Source: Aequorivita iocasae
Lineage (GTDB): Bacteria > Bacteroidota > Bacteroidia > Flavobacteriales > Flavobacteriaceae
NCBI RefSeq assembly: GCF_016757735.1
Contig: NZ_CP068439.1
Coordinates: 3,250,001-3,314,000 of the forward strand
DNA length: 64,000 bases
Direction: 5' to 3'
Part shown: positions 43,383-52,690 of the stretch, in pieces
How the letters are laid out: each line of letters starts with the position of its first letter
Position numbering within the stretch: the stretch's first letter is position 1
Made by a program: the position numbers and the translations under genes
The notes under the pieces: generated by a model
Seen by the model: only the letters and a program-made list of their open reading frames with translations
The model's database searches: none
Told to the model about the DNA's origin: nothing

Positions 43383-44429
43383 ATGAAAATCCATAACATT
43401 TTAGTTGCTACCTTATTAGGGCTTTTAGTGGGCAGCTGCGGTAGTAATTCGGAGGAAAAAAAAGATATTTTTTCTCTGAAAATCAACAACCCCAAAAAAA
43501 CGTACACCACAGAAGATGTGCTAAGTATTTCCTTAAACAACAAAAAGAATATTGAAATTGATTCCGTTCTTTATTTTTTAAACAATGATAGGATTGGGAT
43601 TTCTGGCGATAAAATTTCCCTTTCGGGAAAAAAGCTCGGTGAAAAAACATTAAAAGCTCAAATATTTAGTGATGGCGAAGCATATGAGGCTTCTCAAAAA
43701 ATTATGCTCCTTGCTTCCATAAAACCAAAACTATACACTTATAAAGTAATTGAAACCTACCCGCACGATATAAAAGCCTACACCCAAGGTTTGGAATTTG
43801 AAAATGACACATTATACGAAAGCACTGGGCAGTACAAACAATCATCGCTTCGGAAAACGGATTACACAACAGGCAAAGTACTTAAAAAAGTAAGCCTGCC
43901 CGATCCATATTTTGGAGAAGGACTCACCATTCTAAACAATAAAATTTACCAACTTACGTGGCGTGAAAAAACGGGCTTCATTTACAATCTGGAAACGATG
44001 GAACAAACCGGAACTTTTGTCTATGGTAAAAGTAAAGAAGGATGGGGGCTTTGCCACGATGCGGAAAAGAATATTTATAAAAGTGACGGTACCGATAGAA
44101 TTTGGACATTAAATTCAAATACACTTGCTGAAAAGGATTATATTGAAATTTTCACCAATACCAGCAAAATAAATAGCGTAAACGAGCTGGAATGGGTTGA
44201 AGGAAAAATATACGCAAACGTTTACCAGCAAGGTTCCATCGCCATCATTGACCCTTCAAACGGTGCCGTGGAAGGGGTAATAGACTTAACCGATCTAAAA
44301 GACAAAGTGACCCAGCACCCAGAATTGGATGTACTCAACGGCATAGCCTATAAGGGTGAGCCCAACATTCTCTATATAACCGGAAAAAACTGGGACAAGC
44401 TTTTCAAGATCGAGATCTTAGAGAAATAA
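43383..44429 (+). CDS. Glutaminyl-peptide cyclotransferase (beta-propeller type) lipoprotein
   Basis: A 348-residue lipoprotein with signal MKIHNILVATLLGLLVGSCG (Cys 19). After a linker and an N-terminal strand region of about 90 residues, residues about 115-348 form the plant-type glutaminyl cyclase propeller: YPHDIKAYTQGLEFENDTLY, FGEGLTILNNKIYQLTWRE and the ending NGIAYKGEPNILYITGKNWD. The enzyme converts N-terminal glutamine to pyroglutamate. T9SS cargo of Bacteroidota are frequently pyroglutamylated after signal cleavage (the mature proteins here begin with Gln), which fits such an enzyme in the periplasm. A terminator follows. Confidence 0.92.
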   Translation: MKIHNILVATLLGLLVGSCGSNSEEKKDIFSLKINNPKKTYTTEDVLSISLNNKKNIEIDSVLYFLNNDRIGISGDKISLSGKKLGEKTLKAQIFSDGEAYEASQKIMLLASIKPKLYTYKVIETYPHDIKAYTQGLEFENDTLYESTGQYKQSSLRKTDYTTGKVLKKVSLPDPYFGEGLTILNNKIYQLTWREKTGFIYNLETMEQTGTFVYGKSKEGWGLCHDAEKNIYKSDGTDRIWTLNSNTLAEKDYIEIFTNTSKINSVNELEWVEGKIYANVYQQGSIAIIDPSNGAVEGVIDLTDLKDKVTQHPELDVLNGIAYKGEPNILYITGKNWDKLFKIEILEK

Positions 44430-44468
44430 TACAAAAAATTTCAAATAAACATTTCCCTCATTGAAACG

Positions 44469-44495
44469 ACCGCTTTACTCAAAAGCGGTTTTTTT
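44469..44495 (+). terminator. Rho-independent terminator after the glutaminyl cyclase gene
   Basis: ACCGCTTT (44469-44476) pairs with AAAGCGGT (44482-44489), followed by a T run. Confidence 0.85.
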
Positions 44496-44540
44496 ATGGT
44501 TTTATGTTTGGTTCCTTTGAATCAACAAAAACCAATTATT

Positions 44541-45626
44541 ATGAAAAAATCCATCGTAATCAAAATTCCAGAGCCCTGCCACGAAGACTGGGCAAAAATG
44601 ACCGCTACCGAAAAGGGGAAATTTTGTAATATCTGCACAAAGGAAGTTATCGATTTAACATCTAAAAACGATGAGGAATTGGTTAAAATTCTCACTAAAA
44701 GCAAAGATACCTGCGGAAGGGTAAAAACATCACAACTCAATCGCGAGGTGAATTTGGAGCGTAAAAGTAGGCAAAGCCTTGCCCCACTCGCAGCCTCTAT
44801 GCTGCTCCCGTTGACGCTTTTTTCAAACAATCCCAATTCCGAAAAAATTTCAAGGTCAGAAAAACCAATGGTTTCTATGGGTATTGGCCGTTTCAGCAAT
44901 AATGCAGATAGAATGCATGTAAAGACTACAGGAGTGGTAAGGGATGAAAATGGAAATCCGCTACAAAATGTTGAAATAACCTCTAATGAAACGGAAGCGC
45001 GTGCTTGGACCAACAAAAAAGGGGAATATGAAATTTATACACTGGACAAGGAAATTCTTACTTTCAGCAAAGAGAATTTTCCAAATCAAATAATTAGGTT
45101 GCGGAAAGAAGCTGTTGTAAATGTTTTTATGGACTCTGGGAGTCGTATCTATACAAGTGTTATGCGCAAGATTGTTGCGCAGCCGGAAAAGGAAATGGAA
45201 AAAGAAAAAGCGACAGTATTTACCCAAGGAACGGTAACCGACGATACCGGGCTGCCGCTCCCCGGAACAAACATAATTATAAAAGGAACCTCTACTGGCA
45301 CCCAAACCGATTTTGACGGCAATTATAAAATTGAAACCAAAGCGGGCGATGTTTTGGTGTTTAGCTACGTGGGCTTTGAGACAAAAGAAGTAACGGTTTC
45401 AAATACTTCAAATAATATTGATGTAAATCTGGATATGGGAGATTTTCTTCTGGGCGAAGTGGTTGTGGGCGGTATTTATTGGGAAACTCCAGCAGATTAC
45501 CAGCCTCCAAAAGATCCTGATTGGTATGAAAAAGCAAAAAAAGCCTATAAAAATTCAGTCGAGTTTATGAAAATAAAACGTGAACGAAGAAAAGCGGAAC
45601 GAAAAGCCAAACGAAAAAACAAATAG
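44541..45626 (+). CDS. Cys-motif membrane protein with carboxypeptidase-regulatory-like domains
   Basis: A 361-residue protein; ATG at 44541 gives MKKSIVIKIPEPCHEDWAKM. A four-cysteine N-terminal region (Cys13, 29, 32, 58) with the pattern CHEDW...GKFCNICTKEV is shared by many Flavobacteriaceae proteins and looks like a metal-binding knuckle. There is no signal peptide, but residues about 80-95 (LAPLAASMLLPLTLF) are one membrane helix. Two carboxypeptidase-regulatory-like domains follow, at about 131-195 and 235-320; the second reads VTDDTGLPLPGTNIIIKGTS. The C-terminus is very basic. Function is unknown. Confidence 0.85.
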   Translation: MKKSIVIKIPEPCHEDWAKMTATEKGKFCNICTKEVIDLTSKNDEELVKILTKSKDTCGRVKTSQLNREVNLERKSRQSLAPLAASMLLPLTLFSNNPNSEKISRSEKPMVSMGIGRFSNNADRMHVKTTGVVRDENGNPLQNVEITSNETEARAWTNKKGEYEIYTLDKEILTFSKENFPNQIIRLRKEAVVNVFMDSGSRIYTSVMRKIVAQPEKEMEKEKATVFTQGTVTDDTGLPLPGTNIIIKGTSTGTQTDFDGNYKIETKAGDVLVFSYVGFETKEVTVSNTSNNIDVNLDMGDFLLGEVVVGGIYWETPADYQPPKDPDWYEKAKKAYKNSVEFMKIKRERRKAERKAKRKNK

Positions 45627-45739
45627 GTGCCAGCCAATTGCTTCCCGTAAACTTCATACTATAAAGGCTCCCCAAAACTTCTTCACAATACAATAATTAG
45701 CTTCATAAAAAGTTATATTTTTACCAAAATTATAATTGA

Positions 45740-47281
45740 ATGAGGTATTTATACGGTTTGGCGATTTTGTGTTGCCTAGTATTGTGGAGTTCTTGCCGCA
45801 ACGATTTTGAAACAGTAGCCAGCACCGGAAACTTAGAGTTTTCAAAAGATACGGTTTATCTGGACACTATTTTTTCAAACATTGGATCCAGTACCTACAA
45901 TTTAAAAGTTTACAACCGTAGCGATGAAGATATAAACATTCCAAGCGTGCGTTTGGCCCAGGGTGAAGGCTCCAATTATCGTTTAAACGTAGATGGTGTG
46001 CCCGGAAAGGTTTTTGAAAACGTACAGGTTCTAGCTAAGGACAGTATCTTCATTTTTATTGAAACCACTTTTAATATCAACAACCTGCCCACAAACCCGA
46101 AAGATTTTCTTTATACCGACCAATTGCTTTTTGACAGTGGCGGAAACGAACAAAAAGTTGAATTGGTTACCCTTGTGAAAGATGCCGTATTCTTGTTTCC
46201 AGAGAAATTTGCCGACGGTACTTACGAAACATTGAACTTAGGACAAGACGAAAACGGCGAGGATATCCTTGTAAAAGGGTTTTTTCTGGAAGATGACGAA
46301 CTTACATTTACCAATGAAAAACCGTATGTAATCTATGGTTATGCAGCTGTACCCAGCAATAAAACCCTCACGGTTGAAGCGGGTGCTCGAGTACATTTTC
46401 ACAATGGAAGCGGAATAATTGTAGCTGAAAATGGAAGCATGAAATCCTTGGGCGAAAAAAGCTTGGATAGGGAAGCGATGGAAAACGAAGTGATTTTTGA
46501 AGGCGACCGACTTGAACCCGGCTTTGCAGATGTTCCCGGCCAATGGCTAACCATTTGGCTCACCCAGGGAAGCGTAAACAATGAATTTAATTTTACCACG
46601 ATAAAAAATAGCACGGTAGGTTTATTGATAGAAAATTGTGAAGTTGAACTTAAAAACGTACAAATTTATAATTCCACCAATGTTGGTTTGCTTGCACGAA
46701 CAGGGTTTGTGGACGCTGAAAATATAGTAATCAACAACAGTGGCCAATCCTCATTGGCTATCCAATTGGGTGGAAGCTACGAGTTTAGACATTCCACTTT
46801 GGCAAACTACTGGACAGAGGGTTTCCGTTCTTTTCCTGCTGTTTCCATAGACAATAGTTTAGAAACGGAAGAAGCGATATTTGTGGCAGACTTGATAAAA
46901 GCAGACTTTAAGAATTGTATCATTTACGGCAACGAGCGCCGTGAGTTTTCACTTTTCCAAAATACAGAGGCCGCTTTCAATTTCAACTTTGAGAATTGTT
47001 TACTGCGTTTTGAAGACCCAACGGGGGAATTTGGCGATGACCCTTTATATGATTTTAGCGATAGTAATTTATACTCCGCCACTGTATTTAATGCAGACCC
47101 TGTTTTCCAAGATACCGAAATGAATAATTTTAATATTGAAAAAGACGCTTCTGGCGCCGAAGGAATTGGTAAAATAGGGGTTGGACCCGCAGAAGATTTG
47201 AATGGTAATCCTAGACCATCCCCTCCAGACACCAACCCAGATGCTGGAGCTTACGAAGCTACTGAATTTCCTGCCGAATAG
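45740..47281 (+). CDS. Large lipoprotein with right-handed beta-helix-like region
   Basis: A 513-residue lipoprotein with signal MRYLYGLAILCCLVLWSSCR (Cys 19). An N-terminal beta-sandwich-like part (KDTVYLDTIFSNIGSSTYNL) resembles Bacteroidota DUF-type adhesion modules. Residues about 220-400 show short repeated strands (VEAGARVHFHNGSGIIVAEN, FTTIKNSTVGLLIENCEVEL) as in right-handed beta-helices of the pectate-lyase fold. The end NGNPRPSPPDTNPDAGAYE is the usual cap of such proteins. No catalytic residues are visible, so an adhesion or glycan-binding role is as likely as an enzyme. Confidence 0.85.
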   Translation: MRYLYGLAILCCLVLWSSCRNDFETVASTGNLEFSKDTVYLDTIFSNIGSSTYNLKVYNRSDEDINIPSVRLAQGEGSNYRLNVDGVPGKVFENVQVLAKDSIFIFIETTFNINNLPTNPKDFLYTDQLLFDSGGNEQKVELVTLVKDAVFLFPEKFADGTYETLNLGQDENGEDILVKGFFLEDDELTFTNEKPYVIYGYAAVPSNKTLTVEAGARVHFHNGSGIIVAENGSMKSLGEKSLDREAMENEVIFEGDRLEPGFADVPGQWLTIWLTQGSVNNEFNFTTIKNSTVGLLIENCEVELKNVQIYNSTNVGLLARTGFVDAENIVINNSGQSSLAIQLGGSYEFRHSTLANYWTEGFRSFPAVSIDNSLETEEAIFVADLIKADFKNCIIYGNERREFSLFQNTEAAFNFNFENCLLRFEDPTGEFGDDPLYDFSDSNLYSATVFNADPVFQDTEMNNFNIEKDASGAEGIGKIGVGPAEDLNGNPRPSPPDTNPDAGAYEATEFPAE

Positions 47282-47331
47282 TCAATCATACCTATTCCAA
47301 AACACATTCTTTTGAAAGGTTTTGTATGAAA

Positions 47332-47646
47332 TTATTTTGTCATCAACCATTTCAACATTAGCTTGGAGTTTTTGCGCTCCACGGCTTGCATTACCCAGGT
47401 ATCTCCGCTGAAATAAAACCTTCGCTCTGCGGTCAACCCAAATTTCGAAGGATTTGAGTGGGAAAGCTTGAAATGCGAAACAATGCTATCTTTTTCAGAA
47501 ACTTTATAATTCCCCGTATAACAGTATGATTTTGTGATATATTTTAAAGTTTCCACAGGAATGGAATCGTTGAAATTCGGCAAATCCATTCCCGCTTTTT
47601 CATATCCCCTTTCATAAAGATGAAGTGCTACGTGTGCGTTTGCATT
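47332..47646 (-). pseudogene. Remnant of a lipocalin-like gene (5' end missing)
   Basis: The frame ending at 47332 holds GNYKVSEKDSIVSHFKLSHS, then LTAERRFYFSGDTWVMQ, which matches the end of the small lipocalin-like family (the usual pattern is GxYxV...V.H......N....G....R.Y.F.GD.L). The frame is open back to 47646, where a TAA stops it, and the first strands plus a start codon are missing. A shorter 85-residue frame starts at the ATG at 47589, but that would delete the barrel's front half. It is most likely a truncated pseudogene; a short live protein is less likely. Confidence 0.55.
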
Positions 47647-47716
47647 TTAAAGTAGATAGCCTTGCTAAAAATACCAATCGAAATAATAATCTTCAGCTTT
47701 TTCTTGAATTTCAAAT

Positions 47717-48196
47717 TTAGTAATCAATTCTTCCCTCCTTCGCTTCCCACTTTTTAAAAACCTCTCGGCCTTCTTCCCGCTCTAGATTTATAAAATTTAT
47801 ATTTCGATGTTCAATATTCTTATCTATTTCATCATAAATAAAATTATCTTCAAAGCCTATTTCTGCCGCGTCTTCTTTTGTGCACGCATAATAAACAGCC
47901 TTTGGCCTCGCCCAATAAATGGCCCCCAAACACATGGGGCAGGGCTCGCAGGACGTGTAAATTATACAATCGTCTAATTGGAACGAACCAAGCTCATCAC
48001 AAGCTTTGCGAATGGCAACAACCTCAGCGTGGGCAGTTGGGTCGTTGCTGGAAGTAACTTTATTGAAACCTTCAGCTATAATTTTGCCATTCTTTACAAC
48101 AATTGCCCCAAAGGGGCCACCGGCATTATTGTCCATACCTTTTTCGGAAAGTTCGATGGCGCGTTTTATAAATTGTTTGTCTTTTTGGGTAATCAT
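47717..48196 (-). CDS. Nucleoside deaminase (guanine-deaminase-like)
   Basis: A 159-residue zinc deaminase of the CDA/CMP-dCMP fold. Zinc ligands and catalytic Glu are present: THAxxE-type motif as AHAEVV (His56, Glu58) and PCPMC (Cys86, Cys89). ARPKAVYYACTKEDAAEIGF and the ending FKKWEAKEGRIDY resemble the Bacillus GuaD-type guanine deaminases more than tRNA adenosine deaminases. Deamination of guanine to xanthine is the best guess. It lies 6 nt after the GNAT gene on the same strand. Confidence 0.88.
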   Translation of the reverse strand: MITQKDKQFIKRAIELSEKGMDNNAGGPFGAIVVKNGKIIAEGFNKVTSSNDPTAHAEVVAIRKACDELGSFQLDDCIIYTSCEPCPMCLGAIYWARPKAVYYACTKEDAAEIGFEDNFIYDEIDKNIEHRNINFINLEREEGREVFKKWEAKEGRIDY

Positions 48197-48202
48197 TTTT
48201 TT

Positions 48203-48697
48203 TTAATTTGAAAATAATAAAAGTTCTTCTCCATCTTCATAGGTATAAGTTCCCACTTCCAAAAGACCGAGTTTTTTTAAAAGTTTTATCGAAGAATTAT
48301 TTTGTGGAATAGTGATGCCCACTATGGTTTCAATTTTTAGTTTTTCAGCAGCAAACTGCATCACGGCTTTTGAAGCTTCAAAGGCATAGCCTTTATTGCC
48401 AAATTCAGGCAAAAAAGCAAAACCCACATCTGGGTGCTCAAGATTGTCGCGCTTGTAAAGACCTGCCGAGCCAATTGGCGTGCAATCTTCCTTTAATACA
48501 ACCAAATAAGGCCCAAACCCATGCTTTTCATAACTACTTAAATAATGCTTCTGAATATAGATTTCGGCGTCTTCAATGGTTATAATGTTTCTGTCACCAA
48601 TGTTTTTAAGCCAGCCCTCGCTGTTCATCAACTTATAAATAAAGGGAGCATCGTTTAAAGTATATTCCCTTAATTCAAGTCTTTCCGTCCGAATCAT
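48203..48697 (-). CDS. GNAT-family N-acetyltransferase (RimJ/RimL-like)
   Basis: A 164-residue acetyltransferase. It starts IRTERLELREYTLNDAPFIY, a standard RimJ/RimL opening, and the acetyl-CoA loop region is FAFLPEFGNKGYAFEASKAV with a following IVGITIPQNNSSIKLLKKLG. Acceptor substrate cannot be told: ribosomal-protein N-termini, antibiotics or small amines are all used by the family. It is between glyA and the deaminase gene, 4 nt after glyA and 6 nt before the deaminase, so the three are probably one transcript. Confidence 0.9.
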   Translation of the reverse strand: MIRTERLELREYTLNDAPFIYKLMNSEGWLKNIGDRNIITIEDAEIYIQKHYLSSYEKHGFGPYLVVLKEDCTPIGSAGLYKRDNLEHPDVGFAFLPEFGNKGYAFEASKAVMQFAAEKLKIETIVGITIPQNNSSIKLLKKLGLLEVGTYTYEDGEELLLFSN

Positions 48698-48701
48698 TAT
48701 T

Positions 48702-49976
48702 TTAATTTTTAAAAAGCGGTAGTCCAGCCATCATTTCGTTCACTTTTTCAGCTATACTTTCCAGCTTGTCTTCATCTTGGTGATTAGTGATAACCTCATC
48801 GATCAAATCCACAATTTTCTCCATATCCTTTTCAACCAAACCGCGGGTAGTAACCGCAGCTGTCCCAATACGAATTCCGCTGGTTACAAAAGGCGATTTA
48901 TCATCAAATGGAACCATGTTTTTATTAACCGTAATATCTGCTTTGCCCAAAGCTTCTTCAGCTTCTTTTCCAGATATATTTTTGTTCCGAAGGTCGATAA
49001 GCATCATATGGTTATCGGTTCCGCCAGAAATAATATCATATCCTTTTTCTACAAATTTTTGCGCCATTACCGCAGCGTTCTTTTTCACTTGCACCATATA
49101 ATGAAGAAAATCATCCGTCAAAGCTTCGCCAAAAGCAATTGCTTTTGCGGCAATTATATGTTCCAACGGCCCACCTTGATTGCCGGGGAAAATAGCGCTG
49201 TCTAAAAGGCTGCTCATTTTTTTAAGGTTTCCGTTTTTCAGTTTATGACCGAAGGGATTGTCAAAGTCCTTGCCCATCAAAATCATTCCGCCACGCGGAC
49301 CGCGTAAGGTTTTGTGGGTGGTGGTTGTTACCACGTGGCAGTGCGGAAGTGGGTCGCCAATAATTCCCTTTGCAATCAGCCCGGCGGGATGGGCAATATC
49401 TGCAAACAGAATAGCGCCAACTTTATCGGCAATCTCTCGGAAACGCTTATAATCTATTTCCCTTGAATAGGCCGAGGCGCCGGCAATAATCATTTTCGGT
49501 TTTTCGGCAACGGCTATTTCCTCAACTTTATCATAATCAATTCTTCCACTTCCTTTGTCAACCCCATAAAAAACTGGTTTATAGAGTCTTCCCGAAAAAT
49601 TTACGGGAGAACCGTGGGTTAAATGCCCGCCGTGCGAAAGGTCAAACCCTAAATATTTATCACCAGGATTTAAACACGCAGCGAAAACAGCGGTGTTTGC
49701 CTGCGAACCGCTGTGTGGTTGAACGTTTGCATATTCGGCCCCAAATAAAGCTTTGGCGCGATCAATAGCTATTTGTTCTGCTTCGTCTACCACTTCACAA
49801 CCGCCGTAATAGCGCTTGCCGGGATAGCCTTCGGCATATTTATTGGTTAAAACGGAACCTGCGGCTTCCATAACTTGGTCACTCACAAAATTCTCTGAGG
49901 CAATCAGCTCCAGACCGTTCAATTGGCGTTGTTTTTCGGCTTCTATTAGTTCAAAAATTTGTTCGTCGCGTTGCAT
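48702..49976 (-). CDS. glyA: Serine hydroxymethyltransferase
   Basis: A 424-residue PLP enzyme that converts serine and tetrahydrofolate to glycine and methylene-THF. Diagnostic segments: [20 protein letters not shown] at the N-terminus, [20 protein letters not shown], and [20 protein letters not shown] with the PLP-binding Lys. The C-terminal domain is complete ([20 protein letters not shown]). It is the first gene of a probable glyA-GNAT-deaminase transcript, with a promoter box 25 nt upstream, back to back with fahA. Confidence 0.97.
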   Translation of the reverse strand: MQRDEQIFELIEAEKQRQLNGLELIASENFVSDQVMEAAGSVLTNKYAEGYPGKRYYGGCEVVDEAEQIAIDRAKALFGAEYANVQPHSGSQANTAVFAACLNPGDKYLGFDLSHGGHLTHGSPVNFSGRLYKPVFYGVDKGSGRIDYDKVEEIAVAEKPKMIIAGASAYSREIDYKRFREIADKVGAILFADIAHPAGLIAKGIIGDPLPHCHVVTTTTHKTLRGPRGGMILMGKDFDNPFGHKLKNGNLKKMSSLLDSAIFPGNQGGPLEHIIAAKAIAFGEALTDDFLHYMVQVKKNAAVMAQKFVEKGYDIISGGTDNHMMLIDLRNKNISGKEAEEALGKADITVNKNMVPFDDKSPFVTSGIRIGTAAVTTRGLVEKDMEKIVDLIDEVITNHQDEDKLESIAEKVNEMMAGLPLFKN

Positions 49977-50001
49977 AATATCAGTAAAAGTTAATTAAAT
50001 C

Positions 50002-50009
50002 CAAAAATA
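50002..50009 (-). promoter_or_regulatory. -7 promoter box for glyA (TATTTTTG)
   Basis: On the minus strand the box reads TATTTTTG, 25 nt before the ATG at 49976. The rest of the 197-nt gap to fahA shows no riboswitch I recognise. Confidence 0.5.
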
Positions 50010-50173
50010 GTAATTACATTCGGTAACTATCATGAAATATATATATTTGATGAAGAAATTTACTAACAAAACCTTGGTTGTAACTAAATTGCACTAACGA
50101 ATTAATTCTCTGATTTTGAAACTTTTGAATTTTTTTCCTTAGTTTTATTTGCAACTACAAAAGATTTTAAAAA

Positions 50174-51454
50174 ATGCCCATAACAGCGAACGACCCCAAA
50201 CGAAAAACCTGGCTGGATACTACGCCAGACACTGATTTTCCAATACAAAATATACCCTTTGGCGTATTTTTAACGCGCGACGATATTATTACCATAGGAA
50301 CCCGGATTGGCGATTATGCCATTGATCTTGGCGCGTTGCACCAACTTGGATATTTTAATGGAATTGAACTTACTGATGATATCTTTCTGCAAGACACCTT
50401 AAATGATTTTATAAGTGACGGAAGAAAAACATGGCGTTTGGTACGAAATAGAATTGCGGATATTTTTGATGCGGAAAATCCTAAGCTTCGTGATAACAAA
50501 GATCACAGACAGCATATCCTTTTCACGATGGATGAAGTGGAGATGCAACTTCCCGTGCAAGTAGGTGATTATACAGACTTTTATTCCAGTAAGGAACACG
50601 CCACTAACGTGGGAACTATGTTTCGTGGAAAGGACAACGCGTTAATGCCCAACTGGCTCCACATTCCAGTAGGGTATCATGGAAGGAGTTCCTCCATAAT
50701 CCCAAGCGGAATTAATGCACGGCGACCCTGGGGACAAACCATGCCCGACGGTGCGACGGAACCAGTTTTTGGCCCTTCAAAGTTGGTGGATTTTGAACTG
50801 GAGATGGCCTTTATAACCACAGATGCAAATGCTTTGGGAGAACCTATTCCGGTAAATGAAGCTGAGGAATATATCTTCGGCTTGGTACTCTTCAATGACT
50901 GGAGCGCACGTGATATTCAAAAGTGGGAATATGTACCGCTCGGCCCATTTTTGGCGAAGAATTTTGCCTCCTCAATTTCACCATGGATTGTAACACTGGA
51001 TGCGCTGCAGCCCTTCAAAGTAGAAAGTCCGAAACCTGAAATGGAACAACTGCCCTATCTTCAATATAAAGGAAAGAAAAGCTACGATATAAACCTTGAA
51101 GTATATATTGCTCCTGAAAATGGAGCTGAAACAAAAGTTTCTACTTCAAACTTTAAATATATGTATTGGAACATGAGCCAGCAATTAGCGCACCATACTA
51201 TCAACGGCTGCAACGTGAACAGTGGCGATATGATGGGAAGCGGAACAATTTCAGGACCAACACCAGATTCTTACGGTTCCATGCTTGAGCTAACCTGGCG
51301 CGGGGAAAAACCCATTACACTTTCAGATGGTACGGAGCGGAAATTTATAAATGACAACGATACCGTTATTTTGAAAGGTTTTTGTAAAAACGAAAATGTA
51401 CGGATTGGTTTTGGTGAATGCAGGACAAAACTTTTACCGGCCATCAAACAATAA
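50174..51454 (+). CDS. fahA: Fumarylacetoacetase
   Basis: A 426-residue enzyme that hydrolyses fumarylacetoacetate to fumarate and acetoacetate, the last step of tyrosine breakdown. An N-terminal SH3-like domain (FPIQNIPFGVFLTRDDIITI) precedes the C-terminal FAH domain. Metal and active-site segments are present: DFYSSKEHATNVGTMFRG, PVGYHGRSSSIIPSG, and the metal ligands around LVDFELEMAFI and NDWSARDIQKWEY, with GSGTISGP towards the end. The length is normal. Monocistronic; other tyrosine-catabolism genes are not in this window. Confidence 0.96.
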   Translation: MPITANDPKRKTWLDTTPDTDFPIQNIPFGVFLTRDDIITIGTRIGDYAIDLGALHQLGYFNGIELTDDIFLQDTLNDFISDGRKTWRLVRNRIADIFDAENPKLRDNKDHRQHILFTMDEVEMQLPVQVGDYTDFYSSKEHATNVGTMFRGKDNALMPNWLHIPVGYHGRSSSIIPSGINARRPWGQTMPDGATEPVFGPSKLVDFELEMAFITTDANALGEPIPVNEAEEYIFGLVLFNDWSARDIQKWEYVPLGPFLAKNFASSISPWIVTLDALQPFKVESPKPEMEQLPYLQYKGKKSYDINLEVYIAPENGAETKVSTSNFKYMYWNMSQQLAHHTINGCNVNSGDMMGSGTISGPTPDSYGSMLELTWRGEKPITLSDGTERKFINDNDTVILKGFCKNENVRIGFGECRTKLLPAIKQ

Positions 51455-51505
51455 TATTTGGCACTACTATTGTAATTTAGCCTTCATAACCAAATCAATT
51501 TCGGT

Positions 51506-52687
51506 ATGAAGGCTTTTTATATTCTTCTATTTACGGCGCTTTTCAGCATTTCATGCAATAGCGTGAAGCGCACCCAAAAGTTCGTTGCACAAGGTAATTA
51601 TAACCAAGCCATTGAACTTGCGGTAAAAAAACTTCAAAAAGATAAAGACGCAAAAGAATACGATGCACACATTCGTTTATTAGAAGAAGCTTTCTTGAAA
51701 GCTAAGGATGAAGATTCGCGCCACATTGCTTTTCTCAAAAAAGTAAATAGTCCAAGAGGCGCAAAAGAAATTTATTACACTTATTTGGATCTTCGAGCTC
51801 GCCAAGATTTAATCCGTCCGTTGCTTCCTCTTTACAGCAATGAAATGGGAAGGAAGGCAAATTTTGTATTTACAGATTATACAAATGATATTTTGGACGC
51901 AAAAGAGGCATACACTCAAGCTCTGTATCAGGAAGCCATTGTTTATATGCAGCACAATACCAAAAAAGACTACAGAAGCGCTTTCAATGTTTTGTGTGAA
52001 TTGGATGAAGTGCAGCCCAATTATCGCGACGTGCATCAGCTTAGGGAAGATGCCCACTTTCGCGGAACAGATTTCGTTTTCGTTACTTTAAACAATCACA
52101 CTGGCCAATTTATTCCTTTTAGGTTGGAGCGGGATCTGTTAGATTTCCATACGTACGGCCTGGATGATTTTTGGACCGAATATCATGGACAACGGGAAAA
52201 CGGAATAAATTATGATTTGGGAATTGATTTAAATTTTCAAACCATTCAAATTTCACCTGAACGCATTTCCGATAGGCAATATACCCGTACACAGCGTATA
52301 AAAGACGGATACGAATATGGGCGTGACCGCAAAGGAAATATTGTAAGAGATAGTTTGGGCAACCCCATTAAAATTGATAAGTTTATTAACGTCTCAGCCC
52401 AAATTACCATAACCACTCAGCAAAAAAGTGTGTTCGTGGGCGGTACTGTTGTTTATAAAGATTTAAACAAACGGCGCCAAATAAACAGTTTTCCACTTTC
52501 TTCCGAATTTGTTTTTGAAAATACATTTGCAAATTTCCGCGGCGATGAACGCGCATTAACCGCTGAAGACCGTAGACTTTTGAATAATCATTTTATACCC
52601 TTTCCCAACAACGAACAAATGGTGTTTGATGCCGGAACAGATATAAAGGAACGGTTTAAGGAGATTTTAAGGGACAATTCTTTTTAA
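51506..52687 (+). CDS. TPR-like lipoprotein of unknown function
   Basis: A 393-residue lipoprotein with signal MKAFYILLFTALFSISCNSV (Cys 17). Residues about 25-190 are helical with tetratricopeptide-like periodicity (FVAQGNYNQAIELAVKKLQK and YMQHNTKKDYRSAFNVLCEL). The second half is strand-rich, with IKDGYEYGRDRKGNIVRDSL and FINVSAQITITTQQKSVFVG. It is conserved as a hypothetical protein in Flavobacteriaceae as far as I can judge. It faces the ytxJ gene tail to tail, 3 nt apart. Role not known; an envelope assembly scaffold is possible. Confidence 0.83.
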   Translation: MKAFYILLFTALFSISCNSVKRTQKFVAQGNYNQAIELAVKKLQKDKDAKEYDAHIRLLEEAFLKAKDEDSRHIAFLKKVNSPRGAKEIYYTYLDLRARQDLIRPLLPLYSNEMGRKANFVFTDYTNDILDAKEAYTQALYQEAIVYMQHNTKKDYRSAFNVLCELDEVQPNYRDVHQLREDAHFRGTDFVFVTLNNHTGQFIPFRLERDLLDFHTYGLDDFWTEYHGQRENGINYDLGIDLNFQTIQISPERISDRQYTRTQRIKDGYEYGRDRKGNIVRDSLGNPIKIDKFINVSAQITITTQQKSVFVGGTVVYKDLNKRRQINSFPLSSEFVFENTFANFRGDERALTAEDRRLLNNHFIPFPNNEQMVFDAGTDIKERFKEILRDNSF

Positions 52688-52690
52688 ATC

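Noticed and set aside
47647-47716. Short frame KFEIQEKAEDYYFDWYF after the deaminase gene
   Set aside because: It is only a few codons, out of frame with the deaminase, and has no start or family match.
50010-50173. Riboswitch between glyA and fahA
   Set aside because: No known riboswitch core could be recognised; only a promoter box and AT-rich sequence were seen.
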